Notes under the pieces: generated by a model
The model's input: the letters and a program-made list of their open reading frames with translations, nothing else
Database searches by the model: none
Told to the model about the DNA's origin: nothing
Made by a program: the position numbers and the translations under genes
Assembly: GCA_024404675.1 (NCBI GenBank)
Contig: JAKSPO010000014.1
Coordinates: forward strand, 1-46,305
Direction: 5' to 3'
Length of the DNA stretch: 46,305 nucleotides
Source of the DNA: Lachnospiraceae bacterium
GTDB taxonomy: Bacteria > Bacillota > Clostridia > Lachnospirales > Lachnospiraceae
In this document: positions 16,243 through 28,300 of the stretch, piece after piece
How the letters are laid out: the number at the start of each line of letters is the position of its first letter
Position numbering within the stretch: position 1 is the first letter of the stretch

Positions 16243-16282
16243 GATAACAGGTAATTTTTTCTTACAAAGGAGAATGTATTGT

Positions 16283-16891
16283 ATGGATTTTTCAGCATTG
16301 GTTAAAACACTTGTAACAGATAAGACCGTCAATGAAGTAAGCAAGAAGTCCGGCGCTTCGAAGAAGGATGTTTCGAGCGTCCTCACGACCGCACTGCCGC
16401 TCCTTCTTTCAAACAGCAATACTTCAGCGGCAACGGTTGCACAGACGAGCGGTGTAAGTCAGGCTACCACCAACAGTGTCCTCACCACCGCAGCACCCCT
16501 TCTGCTCGGCTCTCTCGGTGGACAGAACAACGCACAGCAGTCTACCGCAGCTACGAACATTGCCTTGATCAGCGCAGTACTCGGAAAGCTTGACCTTTCT
16601 AAGCTCACCTCCGGTCTGATGAACCTTGTTTCCACGAATACCGCTGCGCCTGCACAGGAGGCTGAGGCTTCGGAGAAGCCCGCAAGCGGCAAGAAGCCTG
16701 CAGCCAAGAAGCCCGCAAGTGCTACCGGTAAGAAGCCCGCAAGTGCTACCGGCAAGAAGCCCGCAGCGAAGAAGCCCACTAGTGCTACCGGTAAGAAGAC
16801 GACCGCGAAGAAGACCGAAGCTACGAAGGCAGAGGCTCCGGCCAGTGCCATGAATAAGGTTACCGATCTGCTCGGAAACCTGTTAAAGTAA
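16283..16891 (+). CDS. DUF937 domain protein with Lys/Pro/Ala-rich repeats
   Basis: 202 residues from the ATG at 16283, 10 bases after AAAGGAG; an ATG at 16274 is too close to that site. Residues 1-~120 form a helical DUF937-like domain containing two related halves, each with a 'SVLTTA.PLLL' motif. Residues ~130-185 are low-complexity repeats built on K-K-P-A with a 'SATG' spacer, encoded by DNA tandem repeats. A final short helix reads 'MNKVTDLLGNLLK'. No signal peptide or membrane helix. The basic tail resembles that of the DUF6465 protein at 9.1 kb, suggesting binding to an acidic polymer, which is inference. Confidence 0.82.
   Translation: MDFSALVKTLVTDKTVNEVSKKSGASKKDVSSVLTTALPLLLSNSNTSAATVAQTSGVSQATTNSVLTTAAPLLLGSLGGQNNAQQSTAATNIALISAVLGKLDLSKLTSGLMNLVSTNTAAPAQEAEASEKPASGKKPAAKKPASATGKKPASATGKKPAAKKPTSATGKKTTAKKTEATKAEAPASAMNKVTDLLGNLLK
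16691..16798 (+). repeat. In-gene tandem repeats (24-bp and 15-bp units)
   Basis: Units start AAGAAGCC at 16691, 16706, 16730, 16754 and 16769, and another AAGAAG starts at 16793. Units are 15 or 24 bp long, so all are multiples of three and change the length of the protein tail without shifting frame. The 24-bp units at 16706 and 16730 differ by one base. Confidence 0.85.
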
Positions 16892-16916
16892 TCACTTAAA
16901 TACTCAGGATTGTAAA

Positions 16917-16963
16917 AGCCGGAGAAGCAGTTACAAAAACCAACCGCTTCCCCGGCTCTTTTA
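16917..16963. terminator. Bidirectional terminator between the DUF937 and coiled-coil genes
   Basis: AGCCGG.GAAGC and GCTTC.CCGGCT (16917-16957) form a stem; CTTTTATAT follows on the plus strand and CTTTTACA on the minus strand. It serves the convergent genes on both sides. Confidence 0.8.
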
Positions 16964-17042
16964 TATTCTAAAGTAATGCCTGCTCGCATCCTGTGCCTTT
17001 TCTATGCCCACCTTACATGTGCCTTTCCTATGCGCCGTTCTG

Positions 17043-18020
17043 TTAAGCAAGCAGGAGACTCTCCTCGATTCTGTCGATACGTGTTCTCGCCTCCGCAATT
17101 ACCTGCGCTTTCGCATCAAGATCCTTTATGAGTGTTAACGTCGTACTCTCGATGAACATACAGGCCTCCTGCGCCCGCATCAATAACACAGTCCTCTCTT
17201 TCACGTCATTCGTATCGGTACCGATCCGCTTTCGATACCTTGTCTTAACAAAAATCTCAAACAACAGCTCGTTGGCTCTTCGAAGCTTATCAATCGGAAT
17301 CAGCTCCCGATCGCTTTCCGGAAGCTTCTCCATCTCCGCCAGGTTGTAATTCCTGTGCGCATAATCGATTCTTATCCACTCGTTTATTCGTCGGTAAGCC
17401 TCTCGTACCTCCAGAACCGCTGTACTGCTCGTATAAACCCTGGGAAGAACCACCTCCAGAAGCTGTGCAATCTCCCGCTCCAGAATCCTGAGCATTTCCA
17501 TCTCCGAATTGCTCATGCGAAGCACCTCGGCGATCGTCTCATTGCGCTTTCGCAGCTCCTCTCGCTTCTCTTCCAGCTCCCGTATGCTTCTTCCAAGCTC
17601 ACTGTCCTTCCATCGGTTCTGGTCAATCGCACGAAGCAGCTGGTTTCGATAGGTACGCTCTATGCTCTTGAGTCTCGAAAGCTCCTTATCCATCTGCTCG
17701 GCCTTTTGCAGGAGTTCACCGTATTCCTCGCCGCATTGCCGATACTGTTTCTCGGCCTCAACCATCTCAAACTGCTCAGCCTCCACGCGCTCCCTCGTCT
17801 TCGACCTTGCATACCATTTCTGGGCATCAATCATTGCCTCTTCGTAATCGGCTCGCTCCTTCTCGACACGCTGAAACAGCTCCGGCTGTATCGCCGCAAG
17901 CTCCTTCAGGCGGGCATCAATCTGCTTACGTTCTACGGAAAATGTCTGAAAACGAATGAGGTCCTCTCGCAGCTCTTTAAGCCTCGTATTGTCATATGTG
18001 TTCGATGTATTCGTCTCCAC
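17043..18020 (-). CDS. Coiled-coil protein of unknown function
   Basis: 325 residues. The start codon is GTG at 18020, with AAGGGA upstream; no ATG fits. Nearly the whole protein is helical and charged, with long heptad-like stretches (about residues 15-185) rich in E, K, R, L and Q. The last ~130 residues are less regular ('YRRINEWIRIDYAHRNYNLAEMEKLPESD', broken here by description, then a second helical part). There is no signal, membrane segment or nucleotide-binding motif. I do not recognise the family. The gene is flanked by a strong promoter upstream and a shared terminator downstream, so it is expressed alone; a scaffold or cytoskeletal role would be speculation. Confidence 0.7.
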   Translation of the reverse strand: METNTSNTYDNTRLKELREDLIRFQTFSVERKQIDARLKELAAIQPELFQRVEKERADYEEAMIDAQKWYARSKTRERVEAEQFEMVEAEKQYRQCGEEYGELLQKAEQMDKELSRLKSIERTYRNQLLRAIDQNRWKDSELGRSIRELEEKREELRKRNETIAEVLRMSNSEMEMLRILEREIAQLLEVVLPRVYTSSTAVLEVREAYRRINEWIRIDYAHRNYNLAEMEKLPESDRELIPIDKLRRANELLFEIFVKTRYRKRIGTDTNDVKERTVLLMRAQEACMFIESTTLTLIKDLDAKAQVIAEARTRIDRIEESLLLA

Positions 18021-18052
18021 CCCGGTTCTTCCCTTTCGCGAATTCTGTTATC

Positions 18053-18081
18053 ATTATAGCAGAGACCCAATCCCTCGTAAA
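18053..18081 (-). promoter_or_regulatory. Promoter of the coiled-coil protein gene
   Basis: Minus strand TTTACG (18076-18081), 17 bp, perfect TATAAT (18053-18058) with an extended TGC. Confidence 0.65.
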
Positions 18082-18146
18082 TATCAGGCGCGAAAATCAC
18101 TTTTCGCCGTCCTCAAAATTTTTTCAAAAAACATGAAAAAAAGCTG

Positions 18147-18175
18147 TTGACAAATCATAATTTATCGTGTATATT
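18147..18175 (+). promoter_or_regulatory. tRNA-Gly promoter
   Basis: Perfect TTGACA (18147-18152), 17 bp, TATATT (18170-18175). Upstream is an A/T-rich stretch ending AAAAAAAGCTG, resembling an UP element. Confidence 0.85.
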
Positions 18176-18205
18176 AATCCTTGCTTGCAGGAAAGCAAAG
18201 CATTT

Positions 18206-18277
18206 GCACGAGTGGCTCAGTGGTGGAGTATCGCCTTGCCAAGGCGAGGGTCGCGGGTTCGAATCCCGTCTCGTGCT
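18206..18277 (+). tRNA. tRNA-Gly (GCC)
   Basis: The acceptor arm GCACGAG pairs with CTCGTGC; the anticodon loop TTGCCAA sits on the stem CGCCT/... GGCGA and gives anticodon GCC. The T arm GCGGG-TTCGAAT-CCCGT is standard. Length 72 nt without CCA, which is not encoded (CTCT follows). Confidence 0.97.
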
Positions 18278-18281
18278 CTTT

Positions 18282-18310
18282 ACGGAAGTCGATAAGGCTT
18301 CCGTTTTTTT
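18282..18310 (+). terminator. Terminator of tRNA-Gly
   Basis: ACGGAAG (18282-18288) and CTTCCGT (18298-18304) form a stem followed by a T-run to 18310. Confidence 0.92.
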
Positions 18311-18607
18311 ATGTTCATTTCCACATTCTTATCTGGTGCGACATAAGCAGGCTGCATCCCAATCCTACCGAAAAAGCGGGCACAGCCTCAAGACTGCACC
18401 CGCTTTCATTCAGGATCCTTAATCCCCCACACAAACCGAAATTCATATAATACAGTGTCGAAACTGTATCTGCGTCATCCTTATGAGGTCATTATAGCAC
18501 ACGAATATTACAGAATTACCGGCATAATCATTAAGAGTTTATTACAAATTGTTACGAAAATGTTACATTTTCCATCATACATATAGCGTCTTACTCAACA
18601 GAATCGC
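18311..18607. other. Intergenic region with two unexplained hairpins
   Basis: No convincing gene. A hairpin AAAGCGGG/CCCGCTTT lies at 18373-18406, and a near-loopless dyad ATACAGT-GTCGAA-ACTGTAT at about 18451-18470. Neither has a strong T-run. The rest is A/T-rich leading to the promoter of the GlsB-like gene. A small RNA cannot be excluded. Confidence 0.4.
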
Positions 18608-18636
18608 TTGCAATCTCCAACATATTGTAGTATACT
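18608..18636 (+). promoter_or_regulatory. Promoter of the GlsB/YeaQ-like gene
   Basis: TTGCAA (18608-18613), 17 bp, TATACT (18631-18636), about 25 bp before AAGGAGG. Confidence 0.7.
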
Positions 18637-18667
18637 TTGTGCAGCATAGATTAAGGAGGACGGAATA

Positions 18668-18904
18668 ATGGATCTTATTATCAGTATTATTCTTTATGCC
18701 GTATACGGCGCAATTGCAGCTTACCTGATGAAGGGTAAGGGCGGACTTCTTCGCAACATTATCATGGGTCTTGTCGGCTCGATGGTTGGTGGTTTCCTTG
18801 CTAAACTCATTCCGATTCCCGGTGCAGGCACCTGGATTGTATCCAGCCTGATTTCTATCGGCGGCGCTTGCCTTGTTATCTGGATCGGCAAGAAGTTCTT
18901 CTAA
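18668..18904 (+). CDS. GlsB/YeaQ/YmgE family small membrane protein
   Basis: 78 residues with a strong AAGGAGG site. Three hydrophobic segments with glycine-rich turns ('MGLVGSMVGGFLAKL', 'SLISIGGACLVIWIG') match the family once called transglycosylase-associated proteins. Members are often induced by general stress in Firmicutes; the biochemical role is unknown. It is monocistronic, with a good promoter and a bidirectional terminator shared with the ATP synthase operon. Confidence 0.9.
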   Translation: MDLIISIILYAVYGAIAAYLMKGKGGLLRNIIMGLVGSMVGGFLAKLIPIPGAGTWIVSSLISIGGACLVIWIGKKFF

Positions 18905-18927
18905 AAACGAACAGCTGTAAGCATTTG

Positions 18928-18966
18928 AAAAGGCTATGAAGCGGATTTCCGTTTCATAGCCTTTTT
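18928..18966. terminator. Bidirectional terminator between the GlsB-like gene and the atp operon
   Basis: AAAAGGCTATGAA and TTCATAGCCTTTTT form a long stem (18928-18966) with an extra CGGA/TCCG pairing near the loop. A-run and T-run flank it, so it can end transcripts from both sides, including the atp operon after atpC. Confidence 0.92.
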
Positions 18967-18987
18967 GTTTCTGAAGCTTTCTAAGAA

Positions 18988-19404
18988 TCAGCGAATATCG
19001 GTAAGCTTTCGCGCACCCGAAAGTCTTGCCATGGCACGCGCCATCGAGGCACTCGAAAGATTGTACTCAATGAGGCTCTGCTTCTGCTGCAGCTGTTCTC
19101 TTGCAATCTCCAGCTCCCGTTCTACCGCCTTGATATCTATCTCGTCCGGCCTTTCGGCGGAAAATGCGAGAATATCCACGCGATTATTCTCGACATTCAT
19201 CATGCCGTCGCTGACGATAACATACCGCTCCTCGCCATCCGGAAGCCGGAACTTGACCTCGCCATTTTCCACAACGGTCGCCATCGGCTGATGGTTGGCC
19301 ATGACGCCAAGGCTTCCGTCAACACCCGGGAAGGAAAGATATACGCACTCGCCCTCATAAAAAACTCTGTCACAGGCTGTGATTTTCAAATGAAAAGTAT
19401 TCAT
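18988..19404 (-). CDS. atpC: ATP synthase epsilon subunit
   Basis: 138 residues, AGGAG upstream. The N-terminal beta sandwich has family motifs ('CDRVFYEGECVYLSFPGVDGS'-like, 'GSLGVMANHQPM', 'VENGEVKFRLPDGEERYVIVSDG'); the C-terminal two-helix arm follows with 'AVERELEIAREQLQQKQ'. Epsilon sits on the central stalk, couples F1 to the c-ring and can inhibit ATP hydrolysis through its C-terminal helices. It is the last gene of the operon, 28 bp after atpD. Confidence 0.97.
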   Translation of the reverse strand: MNTFHLKITACDRVFYEGECVYLSFPGVDGSLGVMANHQPMATVVENGEVKFRLPDGEERYVIVSDGMMNVENNRVDILAFSAERPDEIDIKAVERELEIAREQLQQKQSLIEYNLSSASMARAMARLSGARKLTDIR

Positions 19405-19432
19405 ACATTACTCCTGCCGAAATCGACAATGG

Positions 19433-21753
<2,321 letters not shown>

Positions 21754-23479
21754 GCGAAAAACTCCTCAGTCGCCTTCTCTAAGCTTTCCTGCAGATCAGG
21801 GGTCATCTTCCCGGAAGCCTGCAGTACATTCAAAATATCACCGTAATTCTGATCCATATATTCCAAAAACTGTTCCCGGCAGGTACGTACCTCACCGGCC
21901 GGAATCTCGGCAAATGCATGCTTGCCTGCAGCGACCAGAAGAACGATCTGCTGCGCAACACTGAACGCATGCGTCAAAGGCTGCTTCAAAAGCTCCATCA
22001 GGGAACGACCGTGTGCCAGCTGCTTCTTCGTCTGCTCATCAAGATCCGAGGAGAACTGGGTGAATACTTCCATCTCCCGATACTGCGCAAGATCGATACG
22101 AATCGTACCGGCAGCCTTCTTCATGGCCTTCGTCTGTGCCGCGCCGCCTACACGGGATACGGAAAGACCGACATTAACTGCAGGGCGCTGTCCCGCATGG
22201 AACAGCTCACTCTCAAGGAAGATCTGACCATCCGTAATAGAAATTACGTTGGTCGGAATGTATGCAGAAACGTCTCCGGCCTGGGTTTCGATGATCGGAA
22301 GTGCCGTAATCGAACCGCCGCCAAGCTCGTCGGAGAGTCTTGCGGAACGCTCCAGCAGTCTTGAATGGAGATAGAATACATCTCCGGGATATGCCTCACG
22401 TCCCGGAGAACGCTCCAGAAGAAGCGAGATCGCACGATAGGCAACCGCATGCTTTGAGAGGTCATCGTAAATAATCAGCACGTCACGCCCCTTATTCATG
22501 AAGAACTCCGCGATCGCGGTACCGGAATACGGTGCCACATACTGTAACGGTGCGGGATCGGATGCCGTTGATGCAACCACGCAGGTATAATCAAGCGCAT
22601 CATTTTTACGAAGGACATTCGTAATCTGTGCAATCGTTGATGCCTTCTGGCCGATGGCAACATAAACGCAGATTACATTCTTACCCTTCTGGTTAATAAT
22701 CGTATCCAGTGCAATGGAGGTCTTTCCGGTCTGGCGGTCTCCGATAATCAGCTCACGCTGACCGCGGCCGATCGGGAACATCGAGTCGATTGCAAGGATA
22801 CCGGTCTCCATCGGCTTGCTGACCGGCTGTCTTTCGCTGATGGTCGGCGCCGGACGCTCAATCGGATAGAAATCCTCCTCAACAATCTTCTCCTCGCCGT
22901 CGAGCGGGTTTCCGAGCGCATCCACAACACGGCCGAGATAACCGTCTCCGACGGAGATGCCGGCCATTTTCCCTGTTCTTACAACATGGCTTCCTGCGCG
23001 GATCGCCGTGTCTCTGCCGAACAGTACGGCACAGACCTCATCACGTCGGATATCCTGAATCATGCCCTTTACGCCGCTGTCGAAAACAACAATCTCGCCG
23101 TAACGGACATGCTCGATTCCCGAGATATTGACGATACCGTCACCGACCCAGGTAACGTTACCGACCTCTCTTGAGAAGGCTTCCAGCTGGTACTCTTCAA
23201 TATTGGCACGAAGTCCGGACAAAACGTCGCGGGCTTTCTTCAATTCTCTTTCTTCATCCCCGAGCTTACTTGAAAGCTTCTCACGGAACTGCTCCATACG
23301 GCCGCGCTCGCTCCAGTCATACTCCTTCGTTCCGAAACGAAGGATGAAGCCGCTGCGAAGCGACGCATTCAGTTCAATTTCAATACTGACCTCCGGCTCC
23401 CCGGTCTCACGCATCACAAAGGAGCGGAAGCCCTCAAGCTGCTCCGTAGTCGGCGGGGTGACACATATCAATTTCGCTG

Positions 23480-23968
23480 TCATTCTTTCTTATCCCCCAC
23501 TTCACTCAGGAATTGGTTATACAATGCATCGTCGATACCGGCACCGGTCTTCTCGCCTACATTTTTCTCCGTTGCCGCGGCAATCATATCGGCGATTTCC
23601 TGCTCGGCATCACTCAGAATACGAGCCTTCGTCCGCTCCGCTTCCTCGCCGGCCTCAGCCTCGATTCGCTTAGCGGTAGCTTTGGCGTTACCGACGATTC
23701 GCTTATACTCCTCATCAGCCTGCTTTCTTGCCTTTGCAATAATCTGTCTGCGCTCCTCCTCGGTCTCGTTAAGCGTACGCTCGTAACGGGCCTTTACCGC
23801 CTCAGCCTCGGCGGAACGTGCCTTTGCCTGCGCACTCTCGCGGTCAGCCTCTGCCTGACGCGCCGCGAGGATGTTCTTGACGGGCTTAAAGAGGAATATC
23901 CGCATGGCCGCAACCAGAATCAACAGATTGATGATCGTCAGCACCAAATTCGCATCTAACTTCAGCAT
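23480..23968 (-). CDS. atpF: ATP synthase b subunit
   Basis: 162 residues, AAAGGA upstream. One N-terminal membrane helix ('LVLTIINLLILVAAMRIFLF'), the conserved 'KPVKNILAARQ' turn and a long Ala/Glu/Arg coiled coil typical of the b dimer. The C-terminus, which normally binds delta, ends 'QFLSEVGDKKE'. The stop overlaps the atpA start. There is no delta gene after it. Confidence 0.96.
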   Translation of the reverse strand: MLKLDANLVLTIINLLILVAAMRIFLFKPVKNILAARQAEADRESAQAKARSAEAEAVKARYERTLNETEEERRQIIAKARKQADEEYKRIVGNAKATAKRIEAEAGEEAERTKARILSDAEQEIADMIAAATEKNVGEKTGAGIDDALYNQFLSEVGDKKE

Positions 23969-24004
23969 ACGATAAATCCTTTCTCAACTTCTGCCGTCAA
24001 AAAG

Positions 24005-24941
<937 letters not shown>

Positions 24942-24991
24942 CTTCTCATCTCCTTCCCTGCTTGCTTCGGGGCATAATCCCCTATTGATTT

Positions 24992-25000
24992 ATTATATCA
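24992..25000 (-). promoter_or_regulatory. Extended -10 promoter of the atp operon
   Basis: Minus strand TGA-TATAAT (TATAAT at 24992-24997), 50 bp before the TTG start of atpB. The -35 is weak, consistent with an extended -10 element. Confidence 0.6.
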
Positions 25001-25083
25001 TAAGCACCCGGAAAATGGTAGGATTTATTTTCGAAAGAAACCGCCCGATTAAGTACCTCGCTCCGATGGCAAGATGTCGTTTC

Positions 25084-25190
25084 AACCTGAAATCTTGCGG
25101 CTGTTTCAGTCTGAGGTCTTGCGCAGATATCTTGTGCATGTTCAGCCTGATTTCTTGTGCTGGTTCAGTTTGTGAGGTCTTGTGCAGGAA
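25084..25190. repeat. Degenerate ~24-bp tandem repeats upstream of the atp operon
   Basis: Five copies of TCTTGYGS begin at 25093, 25117, 25130, 25153 and 25178 (spacings 24, 13, 23, 25). On the minus strand each full unit reads about GCRCAAGAnnTCAG then RCTGAAMCA. CTGAAA/TTTCAG and CTGA/TCAG arms flank the core in two units, so hairpins are possible. The spacings are not multiples of three and stop codons interrupt the frames, so it is not coding. It lies ~90-190 bp upstream of the atp -10 box. Confidence 0.7.
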
Positions 25191-25217
25191 GCTGAACTCG
25201 GCGGCCAGCGGCGCTCA

Positions 25218-25257
25218 GGTGGTACGAGATTCACGAAAACCGGATTTCAGTACCACC
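25218..25257. repeat. Inverted repeat between purL and the atp repeats
   Basis: GGTGGTAC (25218-25225) and GTACCACC (25250-25257) are perfect inverted repeats with a 24-nt loop. It sits between the purL terminator and the tandem repeats; function unknown. Confidence 0.5.
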
Positions 25258-25268
25258 ATTCAAGCACA

Positions 25269-25300
25269 CAAAAAGGGCGACTCCCAACGGAAGTCGCCCT
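25269..25300 (-). terminator. Terminator of purL
   Basis: On the minus strand AGGGCGACT (with further pairing) and AGTCGCCCT form a stem followed by TTTTTGTG; it starts 19 bp past the purL stop. Confidence 0.92.
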
Positions 25301-25319
25301 CTCGGTTATTCAATTATAA

Positions 25320-28300
25320 TCAATCCTTGAAGTAAGCTACGCCGCTCTCGAAGATCATCTGGTTCTGGTCGCCGGTGATATTCATAGCTACGCCGGTACC
25401 GCGACGCTCGGAGTGTGCCATCTTACCAAGTACACGGCCGTCCGGGGAGGTGATACCCTCGATTGCCCAGTAGGAACCGTTCGGGTTGTACTGCTCAACC
25501 ATGGTAGGATTGCCGTTCGCATCGACATACTGGGTTGCGATCTGACCATTTGCCAGAAGCTTTGCAAGCCACTCGTCATTCGCTACGAAGCGTCCCTCAC
25601 CGTGAGATGCCGGGATGCTGTATACGCCGCCGAGTGTTGCCTTCTGAAGCCAAGGGCTCTTGTTGGTTACAACCTTGGTATATACGCTCTTGCTGATGTG
25701 ACGACCGATGTTGTTCATAGCAAGGGTCGGGCTGTCAGCAGTCTGCGGAACGATCTCGCCGTAAGGTACGAGGCCGAGCTTGATGATTGCCTGGAAGCCG
25801 TTACAGATACCGAGTGCAAGTCCGTCACGCTCCTTCAGGAGACGATTGACAGCCTCACTGATGCGAGGATTACGGAATGCGGTCGCGATGAACTTACCGG
25901 AACCATCCGGCTCGTCACCTGCGGAGAAGCCGCCCGGGAACATCAGAATCTGTGCGCCGTTGATTGCCTTAACGAAATCCTCTACGGAATCTGCAATGTT
26001 CTGTGCGCTCATATTACGGAATACAACCGTCTCAACCTCTGCACCGGCACGCTCGAAGGCAATCTTCGAATCGTACTCACAGTTGGTGCCGGGGAATACC
26101 GGAATGAATACCTTCGGCTTTGCAATCTTATTCTTTGCAACGTAAATGGTCTTTGCATCGTAAACCGGTGCGGGAACCTTCACAGCCTCAATGGCATCAG
26201 CCATATTGGAGCGGGTCGGGAATACCTTCTCAAGCGTACCGTTGTATGCTGCCAGTGCCTCGTCTAAGGAAATCTCCATGAAATCCTTCTCGGTGAGGTT
26301 CTCGTTACAGCCAGGAACAAGCTTCCAGAGGAAGGAACCGGTATCGGTCACACGGCCGATTCTTCTGTATGCAAGACCTGCTGCATCAAGTACTGCGAAG
26401 CTCTCCTCATCGATCTCTGCGAGGATGCTACCGTAAGCAGGAGCAAATGCCTCCTCCTTCGTTACCTTCGCGCAAAGTCTTACGCCGAGGCCGTTACCAA
26501 AAGCCATCTTGCTGACTGCCTCTGCAATACCGCATTTGCCGAGAGCATACATAGAGCGGAATACGCCCTTGCCGGAAAGCTCGTGAATCTTATCGTACAT
26601 TGCCATTGCCTGCGCATAATCCGGAAGATCATAAGCATCCTTTGCCATCTCAAATACAACGAGGCGGCTGCCGGCCTTTTTGAACTCGTTCGTTACGATA
26701 TCGGAAAGCTTAGCAACATCAACTGCGAAGGAAACAAGTGTCGGCGGAACATCGATTTCGTTAAAGGAACCGGACATGGAGTCCTTACCGCCGATGGAAG
26801 GAAGACCGAGCTTAACCTGTGCCTCGTATGCACCAAGAAGTGCTGCGAGCGGCTCACCCCAGCGCTTCGGATCGTTACCGAGGCGGCGGAAGTATTCCTG
26901 GAAGGTGAAACGAATCTTCTTATAGTCACCGCCGGAAGCAACAATCTTCGCAACGGAGCTGATTACGGAATAAGCGGAACCGTGGAACGGGCTCCAGGAG
27001 GAGAGGTACGGATCGAAGCCGTAGCTCATCATGGTAACGGTGTCGCATGCGCCGTCAAGAACGGGAAGCTTTGCAATCATCGTCTGGGTAGGGGTATTCT
27101 CGTATACACCGCCATAAGGCATCGTTACGGTCGAAGCACCGATGGAGGAGTCGAACATTTCTACAAGACCCTTCTTGGAGCATACATTCAGATCGGAAAG
27201 CATGGAAAGCCAAGCAGCCTTTCTGCCTGCGGCATCGTTGGCACTTGCATCGCCGAAGCCACCCATCTTGTCAACACTGTGTGCCTGATAGGAATTGTCC
27301 TTATGGAAGAAGGAATCCTTCTTGGAAGGAGACTTTACTACAGCTGTAGTCTCCTGATGTGCGCCGTTTGTGTCAAGGAAGGCACGGCTGATATTAACGA
27401 TCTCCTTACCTCTCCAGCTGAGCACCAGACGAGGCTCCTTTGTAACCTCTGCTACGATTACAGCCTCGAGATTCTCCTCTTCAGCGTACTTAAGCATCTG
27501 CTCTGCATCCTTCTTATCAACAACAACTGCCATACGCTCCTGAGACTCGGAAATTGCAAGCTCGGTACCGTCAAGACCTGCGTACTTCTTCGGAACCTTA
27601 TCAAGGTCTACGCGAAGACCTGCTGCCAGCTCACCGATTGCAACGGATACACCGCCGGCACCGAAGTCGTTACATTTCTTAATGAGATGGCTTACCTCAC
27701 CGCGGCGGAACAGTCTCTGCAGCTTACGCTCGGTAGGAGCATTACCCTTCTGAACCTCTGCGCCGCAGGTGTTGATGGATTCGGTCGTGTGCTTCTTCGA
27801 AGAACCGGTAGCACCGCCGCAGCCGTCACGTCCGGTACGGCCGCCCATCAGGATGATCACATCGCCGGGGTCGGAATTCTCACGGATAACATTTGCTCTC
27901 GGAGCAGCACCCATAACGGCACCGATCTCCATACGCTTTGCAACATAGTTCGGATGATAAACCTCATCAACAAGGCCGGTAGCAAGACCGATCTGGTTGC
28001 CGTAGGAGCTGTAGCCCTTTGCGGCACCGGTCGTCAGCTTTCTCTGCGGAAGCTTTCCGGAAAGCGTGTCCTTCAAGGAAGCGGTCGGATCAGCAGCACC
28101 GGTAACACGCATTGCCTGATATACATAGCCACGACCGGACAACGGGTCACGGATTGCACCGCCGAGACAGGTAGCAGCGCCACCGAACGGCTCAATCTCG
28201 GTCGGATGGTTGTGGGTCTCGTTCTTAAAGAATACAAGCCACTCCTCGGTAACAGGTCCCTCTTCCTTCTCGATGGTTACAGGAACAACGATGGAGCAGG

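Noticed and set aside
18147-18450. Small plus-strand frames over the tRNA-Gly gene
   Set aside because: They overlap the tRNA and its terminator and have no ribosome site.
25084-25190. CRISPR array
   Set aside because: Units are adjacent, degenerate and of uneven length, with no unique spacers and no cas genes.
24985-25335. 116-codon cysteine-rich frame over the tandem repeats
   Set aside because: The Cys-rich pattern comes from reading the repeats in one frame; repeat spacing is not a multiple of three, there is no ribosome site, and the frame crosses the purL terminator and end.
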